Position numbers and translations under genes: made by a program. This document shows, piece by piece, positions 12,801-24,883 of a DNA stretch of 64,000 bases (position 1 is the first letter of the stretch; each line of letters begins with the position of its first letter). Below the pieces are notes generated by a model. That model had not been told where the DNA came from, did no database searches, and saw nothing but the letters and a program-made list of their open reading frames with translations. The DNA lies in contig CAJQUW010009199.1 in the NCBI GenBank assembly GCA_907163375.1, forward strand, positions 1 to 64,000, given 5' to 3'. The DNA is from Prostheceraeus crozeri (lineage: Eukaryota > Platyhelminthes > Polycladida > Euryleptidae).

Positions 12801-14307
12801 TTTAAAGAGATTCTGCATTGTGCCATGTAACTTCATTTTCTTTACCTGTATGTCAACTTTTGTGGTTAACGCATGCATGTATGTGAATCGTTTAGTTGTT
12901 CACTTGAAATGACCGTCGATGAAGTAAGACTAAACCAATAGGAGCTCAGATCCGTTCACTATTATTCTCTTTGACTAATTAACTTCCTTTTACATTAGCC
13001 GAAGGAGCATGGTTACCTCATGCTGACTTAATGTCCGAGAAAGTAAGAGATTTGTAATCTCAACGACACTGATTTTAAAAGAAAAGAAATGGCGCTCCGG
13101 TTACGTGAAAATCAGATTATATAATATATATCTTTGGGATGAGATAATAACCCAAAGTAGGCCTACAAGCCTGTGTGCTGGTATGTGACATTACAGAATG
13201 ATTACCTGGCAGTCCATTTCACTATTACAGCATGTGAACTGAAGCAATTTGATCCGCTCTAAAACACAGTTCATCCCTATCAGTGAAATCTATAATCAAT
13301 CAGCAATTTTTATTTTTCGATGTTTGCTATGTCTGACTCTGAACTCGGCCTGCTTTAACGTGTGATGTTGGGACTGGTGATTGGTAAATTATCATTACAT
13401 TTATTTGCTAAATTTGTCATTGACCCTGAGCAGATAAGATACATGTCTACGTATCAAGTAATCATAAGATAGTCAGAAAATCAACAAATGGTCAATTTTT
13501 GAAGAACACTTGCTATCGTTCGTCTAAGTAATCGCGGCCAAAGAACTCCTAAGCAAAACTTGTAAATCAGTAAGACAGATTTAGACAACACCAAGGATTG
13601 GAAAAATGTATTGGCTCAAGCAACAATATTAGTAGAACCCATTAGGCTAGAAGACAGAGCTTTGTCCATTAGAATGGTTATTTACTGTCCTTTACTAGCG
13701 CATCCAACATGTATAGACTGTACGATTGCTCTGTGCTCTTCTCACATTCTGCATGCCAAAAGCAGGTCTATTGATTGTAATACCGGTATAAAGCCCATTA
13801 ATTAATGTGCCTGGATTGAATGTCTTATGCACTGATGATATGGCAGCAAGTGAAAACCTCGTGGCAAATCTTTATCGAGCTTTACGCTTTGTATACAACA
13901 GTGTATTTGTCACTATTCCATAATCTTCAAACTTAGCAGTTTTCCAAGCGTGCAATGTAAGCCTGTAGCGTTGAAAGAGCACATAATAATGACAAAACAG
14001 TGGGTAAACGTCTATGCCAAAATAATTTTCAATACATTGCAACTAATATCTTATTCAAAAATCTACTTTTTCATTTATGTAAACAAAATTCAACAATCAA
14101 TTAATTTGTTCAAAATAATTTCAACTAATAATTCTTCCAATCCCTGGATTTCAAAGATGTTTTTGACAAAGGCCGCATAAACTGCCACATACATGTACTG
14201 TTTCCTAATGACTGCCTGGAGGTGTCATTGCGTAGGGGAAATTCGTTCAGTGGCAATATGGGGGTACATGCTTTGTATCAAAAATATTTATCACCTGCAT
14301 GTAAATC
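9893..14307. other. long stretch without a recognised gene
   Basis: AT-rich sequence with only short frames that lack motifs or splice context. 'aaggattggaaaaatg' near 13,592 and its near-complement near 14,145 hint at another degenerate hAT-like unit, but no target duplication was found. Confidence 0.45.
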
Positions 14308-14763
14308 CAGAGATTATCAAAAATTAATTAAATTCAATTGCTCCTTTTAATCAATGAATTGAAACTGAAGTCAAAATAACCAAAGGATTGAATTTGGAAG
14401 TGGTCGAGCAATCAATCAACTAAATGAACAAACAATATTGTTCTAACAGTTGCATCATGAATCCATACCGAGTCATGATTATTTACGCGCACATTATGAT
14501 GATGTGGAGCACCTATCACAATCATACAACGCCTGGCGACATTCCATGAAAAAATCGTCCAACCCAACAGATGGAGAGGACGCTAAACTGATATAGGGCC
14601 TATAGTGAAACTTGCGTATGAGCTATACTATGTAGTACACGTATGCATGTAGGCAGTAAAGGCTGCTCACGGGTACGGCCAAGGAGTAAACAAATTTTGC
14701 TTGTAATCTAATTGCTCTTTCCAATCAATTAATTGGAATTCAATCAATTTTTGACAATCCCTG
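14308..14763. mobile_element. hAT-type MITE downstream of the aquaporin gene
   Basis: The left end is CAGAGATTATCAAAAATTAA and the right end (complement) is CAGGGATTGTCAAAAATTGA. The flanks are TGTAAATC (14,300-14,307) and TATAAATC (14,764-14,771), an 8-bp duplication with one mismatch. Subterminal sequence is rich in TCAATTAATT-like words. There is no coding capacity. It is the same family as 60,422-61,307. It ends 84 bp beyond the aquaporin stop codon and contains an ATTAAA-like word on the minus strand (about 14,346-14,352), so it might supply that gene's polyadenylation region; that last point is inference. Confidence 0.8.
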
Positions 14764-14847
14764 TATAAATCACATGAATTTCATATACTAGGACTACTTC
14801 GGTAAATCAACTAATTCATAGTATCACCAAACGCACTTCGTCTGGTA

Positions 14848-17800
14848 TCACTGTGTGATAGCGGCATTCAGTTCGATATCCTCTTCTTGCGCCGCCGCTC
14901 TTTTCTGTTCCGCTTCTTCTTCTGCGCTTAGAACAGCTTGGATGCCAATAAATAATTCAAAAATGATGACTCCAATCACCGCCCCGACTATAGGACCAAT
15001 AATTGGAACCCAGAAGTAATAATTCGAATTGCTAAATGCGTCCGGCCAACCTGCAGCAGCCAGAAAGATACGTGGACCTAAGTCACGAGCAGGATTCAAG
15101 GCAGCTCCCGCGTTGAGGCCAAATGAACCAACGATAGCAGTAACCAGGAGAGCCAATAGTGGAGCATGAGACCAACCGGGAGCATCAAGTCCTCTGCGAT
15201 CGATGATGGCTAGAGCTCCTCCTGCTAGAAGTGCCGTGCCAGCAACCTGTGGAAGCAAATGGAGGAGTAAATTATATCAATGAGTAGAACATACAGAATG
15301 TGACAACAAAAGTTAATAGTACACTTTGAGTAGTTTAGCGTATTATATCGGCCTCAAATTGAAAAAGGGAGTTTTGATTTTCATTTTTCTCGCTTTCTCA
15401 GAATGTACAAATCAGGAGCGGCCGACGATTTGTTCATTACTTACCGAGAAATCTCAAAATCTCAATGTGTAGTTCCAATGTCTACTTACATGTATACGTC
15501 TAGCTCTCTATCCATAGACTTCCTGTAGAATAAATAATATTCGTATACAATTTTGAAGTCTATGATCTTAGGAGCAACTTGTATGTTACAAGTATTGAAA
15601 ATTGACGGCCTGGTAATACCATTGTTGCCTCCTGACTATTATCCACTGCTGAACAGAGTCATATGTGCATGAAATTGTGAAGCGGAAAGAAGCGTCTAGT
15701 GACCTGATCATGCGCTCTAGTAAATCTATTCAATATTTATGCAAAGAGGACTCATCTTATCCTATCAATAGATGTATAGTACCCTATCCTAAAGAACGCC
15801 AAATCCATTTCTTTTGACGACGCGAATCCCTTAGATGCATGTCCAATGCATTCTTGAAAGAAAGAATAAGAGATATTCTAAGGTTAATTTTAGACATATA
15901 AGTGAAACCTGATGATCATGATTATTCACGGGGGAATTGCTGTTCTTGTTGATCGTGCGTTTTTCATCATTTCCATCTGCTAATTTTTATTCTGTCTTGT
16001 GATGAATTCCAAATGATCAGTCTTCTCGAATGTCTCATAATTTGCTGCCTTGGCGAAAAGCTACTTGTGTCGCGGTTCGGTCTCTGCCTTCATGTTCAAC
16101 TTCACGAAATCTCAGTCAATATACACTTGACGGTAATTCGTAATTCGTCCAGCATGATAATGTCTGCGAAGTTTAGCAACTAGTGGGGAATGTCGCTCCT
16201 CTGTGATGTGACTTTAGTTGGAATAATATACATTTCCTCTGAGCAGCCTGAAGTATAATGACATTTGTCGTGTTTAAAGATCAATCGATGATGGTTCAAT
16301 GAAGAACTAAATTAACCGTCACAAGCTTTTTCATGAGTAAAGTTACCATGGTTCTATCGTATATACAACTCCTGAAGACGTATAAGGTGAAATATTGAGT
16401 ATGTACTTGTAATTTTGATTTTAAATAAATCGGAATAAACATGTAATGAACAACATCTGACAACATGTAGTGAAATATATACAACAATGGATTATATATG
16501 AATTTATAATGAAATGTCATGAATAAACAATTTATAATCAGAGTTCAATATTTTTGCGCGATTATGGATAGTTAAGATACACTGCAGTGAGTTAGTCAAA
16601 GTGATAGTTGCCGTTCATGATTCAAACTCCACCTCGCCGATGCAATGCAGATCAAGTTGGCAACCAAAGTACTATGAGAACAAAAGATTGCTCGTTTGAT
16701 TGTCGTCTCATATAAAAGTCTTTGTTTGATTTTGTCCTTTCACTTTATATGCACTCCTCTTTCTCCTTTTTTCAACGTATGCTACATTTAGCCACAAGGA
16801 ACTGTCAATTGGATAACAAGTCATGGACGACAATGCATCTCAACCACGTGCTACCAGAGTGGGCCGGTCTCGTACTGCAATTTTGGACAGATGAATGAGC
16901 GAGACTGGGCTGTCGAATTTTATCTGACTTCGTCTGTTCGACCCATTATTGTTACTATTGTGTGCATTGTTCTCTTTCCGTCTTCGTCTCACCACTGTTA
17001 TTTAAAATCTTCCTGCGACCACCGCCCTACCGCACATTTTTAAAGTAAAGTATATCAATGGATGTGGACTGGGTCATTATCACTTAAACAGTTATCGAGA
17101 AACAGTTATCGAGAGATGACTTTGTTGACCTAGTGCTTGGTCAGACCAAGCTGCTGACATCGCTAGACTTCACGTAAACGTCTCAAATTCTAAAAGCACT
17201 TGTCAGATTTGCATACATATTTTGCATGCGGGTTGGCAATATACTCAAATACGCTCGTACATGTCTCTGAAGTTTTGTGACGATCGATTCATTTTTGCGG
17301 ATTTTAGACTAATTTGAAAACGTCGGGGGGGATGGGGGAAATAACCCATAAGCACCCTATCACACTGCATTGATGAACAACGCAGCTTGATTTGCTCGGT
17401 TTGCAATCATGTCTATTATGTCAAGCGCTTATATCATTAGTCCTTTATTGACCGCACAAGTTGCTATTTAAGATGTGGCAATTTCCTTTGCATGCTAAAA
17501 TCATGAGTGCTGTTTGAAATCGAAACACGCTTCAATAGATCTATGTCACACATGCTATATTCATAAAAAATATTAATTTGATGACTATGTGTTCATGAAT
17601 ACTCACATGCTTTGATTATGAGCAGTAAAACATCCAGCGTAATTGATTATTCAATCACAACTCACGCGGCACTCAAATGGTTGCTAGCTTTGAGGACGAG
17701 TCTTTCAATTGAAAATCACGATTTTCAATGGTTTGAATTCGTCTCCCTTTTCCACACAATATACGTGTAGTGGTAATAATCAAGAGTTGAAGAAGCAGTT

Positions 17801-19293
17801 AGTACATGCGCCTTTCATTCTTTCCCGACAATGCAGTGCAATACGTTAGTCTTGATTACCTCAAGTGACGTTTTAACCACACTAGCCATGAGGCTTTAGA
17901 GAAAACGGAAATTCAAGCCACGGATAATTTTAGTTCGAGCCATAAAACGCAGTGTGAATGCTCAACATGACATTGTTCAAATTTCGTTAGATATCACTCT
18001 GAAAGCGAGTCGTCACGTATGTTTCCCCTATATTTCAAAGCTCTAAAGCTTGTCAAGGAGCGAGTCAGAAATAACGGAAACATTTCTCTCTCCCTGACTC
18101 CCTTACTCGTTGGTGCAAAAGGGAATTAACTAGATGTCTCACTCCAGCAATACATCTCCAGCATAGAAATCGACTTCGTGTTTGTGCGTCATCTTCTTTT
18201 CGATGCAGTCGGCTGCGGATGAACATCTCCCCCGCAAAACCTGTTGAATTTATCAATCGCCACTACAGTTCGTGTTTAAGTAGATGAGTAAATTTTGCAT
18301 GTACATACAACATTTCAATCACTTCGGATAATGAGGTGAATTTGTGAGAAGTGCAAGTGATCGATCAGGCGTGTTATTTGAGACTACTTCCGTAATGACA
18401 ATGACCAAATGACCACGTGCTTGGGTGATAGATGGCTGATAGCAGCTGATAAAGGACAAGGCAAAATATATACATTCACGGCCTTAATTCTTTGGAACCA
18501 GAATTCGATTCTACGCACATCCTTGACAATTTAGATGCCTCTGGTTCTAGAATACTTACTTGAATCGCTATACAATTGCGTGTTTGAATATTAGTGGCGA
18601 GAGTCAATTCAAGCAGATTTCAGACATATTTGAATAATAGTAGGAAGATAACCCCGACACTGGTCCATTGCGAACATTCCTAAAATATTTGTGGGAGCTC
18701 TTTAAATTAGCAAGTCCTCAACAGTTCACACTTAAGCTGAATAGAACTCTGTCCAAATACAACTCTGCACGTCGCTCACAGACTGGTCGGCCACATGGCT
18801 TACTTAAAACCCCCACAGATCTTACCTGATCGGCAAACGCCGCTCCATGTGATACAGAAGGTCGGGTACTGAATACATGACCCGAAGTATTGAATGCCTT
18901 CCCCACTTCCGCAATTTGTTCTTGATAAATGACAAATACTCCAGCCGCACCGAGAAATCCGCCAAATGTCTCCGCCAATGGATAAATAAGTAATCGAAGA
19001 GGGCTCAGTCTGCCTCCTACAAAGAATCCAAAGCATACCGCGGGATTAATGACTCCTCCTCCTGTCCTTGAGGCCAGAAAGACGCCCATCATCACCGCCA
19101 GGCCCCATCCAAGACTGACAACCAAGAAATCGCCGTGCTTATACCGCCCATGGTCACCAAACGTGGTTTGAGCAAGGACTCCATCACCGAGAAATACAAG
19201 AATAAACGTCCCGAGAATTTCTCCTAGCACTTCTCGACAGATAGGATTCTGCAGTCGAAGGTGAGAGTAGATTTTCTTCCTAAGATCTTTCAT
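14848..19293 (-). CDS. aquaglyceroporin (MIP family), complete, two coding exons
   Basis: Exon 1 is 19,293-18,826 (ATG to codon 156; donor GTAAGA). Exon 2 is 15,246-14,848 (acceptor after tttgcttccacag). Both junctions are phase 0, giving 288 aa, a normal length. It is a six-helix membrane channel with two half-helix motifs: INPAV (NPA at 83-85) and LNPARDLGPR (NPA at 207-209, R210, D211). Asp directly after the second NPA-Arg marks the glycerol-conducting subfamily, so water, glycerol and small solutes such as urea are likely cargo. The join FADQ/VAGTALL aligns with the vertebrate AQP3 stretch FFDQ/FIGTASL with no gap, so no middle exon is missing. The cytosolic tail is acidic then basic (AEEEAEQKRAAAQEEDIEL). 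The vertebrate orthologue (AQP3/7/9/10) cannot be chosen. Confidence 0.93.
15247..18825 (-). other. large phase-0 intron of the aquaglyceroporin gene
   Basis: The donor is GTAAGA at 18,825-18,820 and the acceptor CAG ends at 15,247. This 3.6-kb interval holds no nested gene or recognised transposon; its open frames are short and AT-rich. Confidence 0.85.
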
Positions 19294-19705
19294 GATGGAA
19301 TGAATGAGTACGTGACAATGAAAAGATTCTTAAAGAGTCGACGAATAAGACAGATTGGAGATGAAGCAGCCAATCAGTGGCGTCACGTAGGCTAGACACT
19401 GTTCAAAACCGGTATGGAAAAACTAGAGTCGTTTAAACAGGAAAATGCGAACGTCATAATACAAACATTGGGAAATGCTGAGAGAGAAACTGTTCATTTA
19501 CAACTTATTTTTATCACGGGAATTTATCCTCTTGTAGCGATAAAATGCAATTAACTCTTTCTAAAAGTGCTAATATATGTTACTTGACTGTTGTTGCAAA
19601 AATCAGGCCTTCAATGTGGTAACAGTAGGCCTACTTGGCATCGATAATGATCGACAATTTTGTCAAAGATCCATCACAAAATAGAAATATTAGCGTCTGG
19701 CCTAC

Positions 19706-19720
19706 TATTTTGAGCGAGGC

Positions 19721-19775
<55 letters not shown>

Positions 19776-19981
19776 AATCTCTAGATCAAGGGCGATGAAG
19801 ATAATAAAATTGATGAAATGCAAAGTGAGCGATGAATGCTTGAACATCATATTTTGAGCGAGGTGTCTCTCTCTCTCTCTCTCTTTCTTTTTCTCTTTCT
19901 CTCTCTCTCAATCTGTAGATCAAGGTCGATGAAGATAATAAAATTGATGAAATGCAAAGTGAGCGATGAATGCTTGAATAT
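19706..19981. repeat. two-copy tandem duplication with CT-rich microsatellites
   Basis: Units at 19,706-19,849 and 19,850-19,981 both run 'tattttgagcgagg', then (CT)n, then 'tagatcaagg', 'cgatgaagataataaaattg' and 'aatgcaaagtgagcgatgaa'. They differ mainly in CT-tract length and a few bases, which suggests a recent duplication. It lies about 400 bp upstream of the aquaporin start codon. Confidence 0.85.
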
Positions 19982-20232
19982 CAAAAGTGCTTCGCAATAA
20001 AATGAGGTGAGGTCCCTCGTGCTTTAGTGGAGAGGATACATTCGTAGCTATTTCTGAAGTCTTGTTGAAAAGCACAAAAGTTCAAAGATAGAATACCAGA
20101 AACTCATTCTCTCTCGCCTCTCTTCTCTTCTCGCGGGTTTGTTCCTGTTGGCGGACACAACTCAGTGGCACGAAGAATGATACATTGTTATCAAACTGCC
20201 AAAAACACTCATCGGTAGAATTACTACAGAGC

Positions 20233-21118
20233 TGATCATAAAAAACGGACCACCCTAATTTCAATGAAATTCAATCGATTCTCATGTCTTCCGATCGCAT
20301 CGCACATCAACGTAACATACATCATTCGAGAACTTGTATTCTCAGCTTTAAAATAAGTTATAATAGACTTGCATCCATTGCTGCTTTTCCTCAGCAGTGC
20401 TTAAAATATGAAAATCGCTCAATTAACAAATCGCAATTTTTCATTAAGAAAGCATGTGAGTATGATAATGAATCAGACACGCGAAGGAAACAAACACCTT
20501 GAAATGTGAACGACGGTTCGAGACAAGACAATTAGCGAAGGCATGTCTTTGTTCTCTCATGGCAACTGCCGATTGTTTACCTTCATTGTTGGTTTACTTT
20601 TGCGGAAATGAGAAAAGATGTTGAAGAAGTTTGAACAAGAATTATTGAAGTTATTTGAATGTAACTTACACATCGCAAGCACTCCTCACATCACAAGGAT
20701 TCTGAAGATACCAGACATGAACATTTTCATGAAAAAGTGAGAATATGACATTTTCAGCAAAAGAGTCATGTATTTTGTGATAACTTCACGATATCAGTGA
20801 TTTTTTCGTGGTTCACCGATTTTGATGACCAGTATATCAACAGAGAGCTCAGAAAATGCTCCTTCTCCTCGTGTCTGATTCATTATCATACTCACATGCT
20901 TTCTTAATGAAAAATTGCGATTTGTTAATTGAGCGATTTTCATATTTTGAGCACTGCTGAGGAAAAGCAACAATGGATGCAAGTCTATTATAGCTTATTT
21001 TAAAGCTGAGAATACAAGTTCTCGAATGGTGTATGGCACGTTGATGTGCGATGCGATCGGAAGACATGAGAATCGATTGAATTTCATTGAAATTAGGGTG
21101 GTCCGTTTTTTATGGTCA
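20233..21118. mobile_element. fold-back element with 250-bp inverted arms
   Basis: The arms are 20,233-20,482 and 20,869-21,118, inverted and nearly identical: the same 70-codon frame opens outward-in from each, with few differences. The outer ends are TGATCATAAAAAACGG and TGACCATAAAAAACGG. The 386-bp centre has no coding capacity. The shared frame (MSSDRIAHQR...) is a by-product of arm identity rather than a gene. No convincing target duplication was seen, so the superfamily is unknown. Confidence 0.85.
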
Positions 21119-24100
21119 TCTTATGCAACACATGTAGATCTTGTCCCTACCTCAGTGGCATTAGATAGTCAAATTAAATGGCGTAAATTCTGCAATTAAC
21201 GACATCATACTTGGGATTGAAGATAGCGACTTTCATAGATCATAGATGAAATATTGGCTGACAAACCTACATCTTCAGTAACAATGATCAGCGCATAGCC
21301 TAGACCAAGATTTTTGTAGCTTTCTAAGGAATTAATCATTGATTCCGATATAACCAAACCTAGCAAATAACATATTTTCAAATTTCATTCTTGGGTTTAC
21401 AAAAGTCAATTTCCTCTTTCCAAATCATCCGTTTTATCGTTAATTAATGTTGTCTAGTTGCACAGAGCACAGGCTATGCTAAGTAGCTATACCATATCAT
21501 GCTATGTCATGTAAGACAGTTGGAAGATCTCAGACGGCTTCCTCCCTCCCAATGCTCCCGTTTTACTTCAACGACAAGAAAAAGCCGGATGCAAATAGCC
21601 TGATGCGCCTGATCTGCGGCTTTGTGACTTTTGTCGTAAGCCTATTTTCCAACTTTTCAACAAAAATCGGTGGATTTGGCCCGATGGAAATGTCAGTCTA
21701 TGAATCATACTTTTTTTAGATTATTGGAAATCCAAATGTTGTACAAAAACATTTGGAATACTGCATTGTATATATAACATTGGAAATTCTGCATTTCATA
21801 TTTACAGTGTTTTGTGTTGTATTTCACCCACACATCTTACCAATCCTATTTTGTACTCATAAGCAACGTCTCAGCACATTTAGAGCTATATTCTGGCATC
21901 TCATTTAGAAATTCCCATGCAAAGGATAAAATACCAAAATTCTCAGATATTTCAAAAATTTCAAAAATTTTTAATTAAAAAGCTTTATGGCTAGCACGTT
22001 ACGCAACTGAATATCACCATTAGAGCGTTCGTACGCCAAACATGTCATATGCCACTGTTTAACATGACTACATTTGCTGTCATGTATTTCTTACCAACGC
22101 TTTGTGAGCAAAGGAATAGAACCCGAATTCCTCGGCCCTGAATCTGAATGCACCTTAGAGCCCAGTGTCGACAAAGTTAGAATTGAAAAGCTGTTCAATA
22201 GCTGCTTCCGTCTTTCCACTCGCATGCTGGATATTTATATATCTTCATGCACATACACATTTTTGCGAAAATCACCGAGTCACAAGTTTTCATAGAATTG
22301 AAAAATCATCTTGTGTGCTCAAAAGCATCGCTGTGATAATTTCGCGCATAATTAAATATAAAATGTAACTTTTATTAGAACATCAGAACATCTGGAATTA
22401 ATTAGCTTGAGTCTGTTTTGGTTGGGAAAATAAAATGTCATTCACAAGATAATCAGTTAATATCATCATGGAAGGCAAGCATTGATTTGATCCTTTTATT
22501 CTGCTTGCTATAAGCTGCGAACGACATCTCAATGTATCCTCCACTTGCACAAACTCAATCTCATCGCTCGATTTCACTATCTGCCGACATATCTGCTTCA
22601 CGTTTTGTTCATAGTTTCACGAAGCTAGAGGATTTTAGAAGGTATGTAAGTGGTATAATTTTGAAACGGTCGATTGATCCGATTGTCTTATCACATTTAA
22701 CGTTGGCGTCCTGGCGATTTCGGTAGTGACCTTCTTGGCTTTGCATCGTTTAGGGAGACGATTACAGATCTTGCTGATCACTGACAAGAAATGGAGGCTA
22801 CTTATCAACTTTGGAGTACGATGCGACTGATTCATGGTGCCCCACCCTGACTTTTTGATGGCGAAGTCAGTACCTACATCACAGATACATTTGACATCAG
22901 AACATAAATTTCCCTCATCATTCCTATACCAATGAGGTGACTTTGCTATCTGCAAAGTAAGTTCCATCTGTGATGTTAATGTGGGCGCCAGAACGGATAT
23001 TAGAGCTGTTTTTTCACTTAAAGCATAGAAAATCATGAGGCATGAGGAACTAGATTATTAATTTTTGTCATTTTCTAAGTTTGATTGGGGCTTATTTGCA
23101 TGGCGGTCGCCCTCCGAATACTGAGGCGTTTTTCAGATATGACCGATGGCTCATGGTGACACAATCTCCCATAGTGTTTCAAGCTTGTTGCAATCATCCA
23201 TATGATAATTGCATGTACATATACAGTATGCATTAATGGATGAATGAACGTTTCAATGATAACCTCACTTGTACTGTACTTTGATAGTGCTTTCTAAACC
23301 ATTTGAGTTTATTCAGATTGGTTTCATAATAAATTGATAAAATATCGTTATTTTGAAAAAGCACTTTTGAATAAATGTCAAATTATTGATGATACCATTG
23401 ACCAATTTTAATAAAATGTCGATCGGTTATCAGAAATGTGTATAGAAGCTGACATTCAATACAGGATTAACCAATCAGACGACGTTTCTAAAGCTTCAAG
23501 ACTTCGTATATGAGAGCGAGGCCTTTGACTTTCGCAATTTGTGCTGTTATCATGTGTTGCTCAAGTGTTGTGTGGCGTGATAAATTTTGTGACCGAGCAT
23601 TTGCTATGTAATATAAAACACAGTCACACATAGCCTTAATAGTCAGTTTAGATTCAATAATAGCGAGCTTGATTGTAAGAAACATCAGAACTCAGTTCCT
23701 CCACATAAGTTCAAATGTATTTATCAAATTAACAAGTCAATTGCACTATGATGGTTCGTTCACTGAAAGTTAATGTAGGTTTAGCTCAGATTCTTCTTCT
23801 TTGATTGACAATCCTTGCTTTGGAGAACTGGCTGAAAAAGAGAGGAGAATCTGATGATCTCATACATCACTTTTCATGCTAATACTGTACATACATAATG
23901 AAGTATTCACTGGCATGTAGCGTCGGAACATTGACATCGGACGCCAGCGTCCAATATATGTGCAAATTGACAAAATGCTTCCCTGCTTGAACCTTGAGTG
24001 TTTACCATATTATAACCGGGGTTTACATTTTTGGAGTTGCACCGGTAGCCAGGTGCACAACTTTTTTATACTGTTCAGTATTTCCTATTTTGAACTGCAT

Positions 24101-24590
24101 TTAATGCAACACTCTCTGAAAATCGAGAATTTTTGTCAATTTGTTGAAAGTATAAGTAAGATCCATTCAAGCTTCTTATGGATCCTCAACAAAGTATATG
24201 AAGTTATAATAAACGCTCTCATATAAAAACAAATGCATCGACTTAATCATCACATGAATGATGGCAATAAACTTTGAACAGTACTTACAATAGATTTTTA
24301 AGTAATTTTTATATTGCAAATAGCGGATCCCAAGTAAAAATATGGGCAGATCACAACACTTCACAGTGTTTTTAATTTGGATGCTAATTTGAATACCAAG
24401 ATGGTAGCTGACTTCATGAATTAAATGTGTTTCAAGAATCCCTTTCAAAGTCATGCGATAACTGACAAAACATCCGGTTTATCGAAGCCGTCTACCAACA
24501 ATTTTTTTAAAAAAAATCAACAATCAAATTTCCTGAAACGGTTGAATTCAAATTTTTAAGGAGTTTTAAACTGCTACCGTTAGTGACAAG
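21119..24590. other. no confident gene
   Basis: AT-rich. A 133-codon minus-strand frame at 22,635-23,036 is the longest, but it lacks motifs and is probably chance. Confidence 0.4.
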
Positions 24591-24883
24591 ATGACTGAGT
24601 TGAAAAAAGCTGAACCACCATTGGAAAGATTGAATCACAAAAGCGCCAACATCAGAGGGGTGCTTCAGAAGCCGGGTAAGAACTGAAGAGCATTATAAGC
24701 ATTGACATTTGTCACAGAAATGCTGTCTGTCAGCTTAGTGAATTAGATAGATGCAGTCCAAGAGTTAATAGCGTTTTGTTCATGAACTGACTTTACTTCC
24801 GATACTTCTTTTGATTTGCAGATTGTCACCCCAACGTCAGTAAAACATTAATTCATAAGCGGTATTCAGTCGACTTTTTGTGA
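24591..24883 (+). CDS. candidate small two-exon gene, 48 aa, unknown
   Basis: Exon 1 is 24,591-24,675. It opens at ATG after 'gtgacaag', encodes MTELKKAEPPLERLNHKSAN followed by IRGVLQKP, and ends in a donor (CGG|GTAAGA). Exon 2 is 24,822-24,883 after a strong acceptor (cttttgatttgcag). The split codon is completed as Asp and the frame continues CHPNVSKTLIHKRYSVDFL to a TGA. The match of donor, acceptor and phase is the evidence; no family is recognised. These may instead be the first exons of a longer gene. Confidence 0.35.

Noticed and set aside
13591-14150. Possible third hAT-like unit (caaggattgg ... ccaatccctg)
   Set aside because: The ends are weakly matched and no 8-bp target duplication flanks them.
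20284-21067. Two nearly identical 72-codon frames (MSSDRIAHQR...) on opposite strands
   Set aside because: They are the same arm of the fold-back element read in both orientations, not paralogous genes.
22635-23036. 133-codon minus-strand open frame
   Set aside because: No start or splice context, motif or compositional bias; probably chance.
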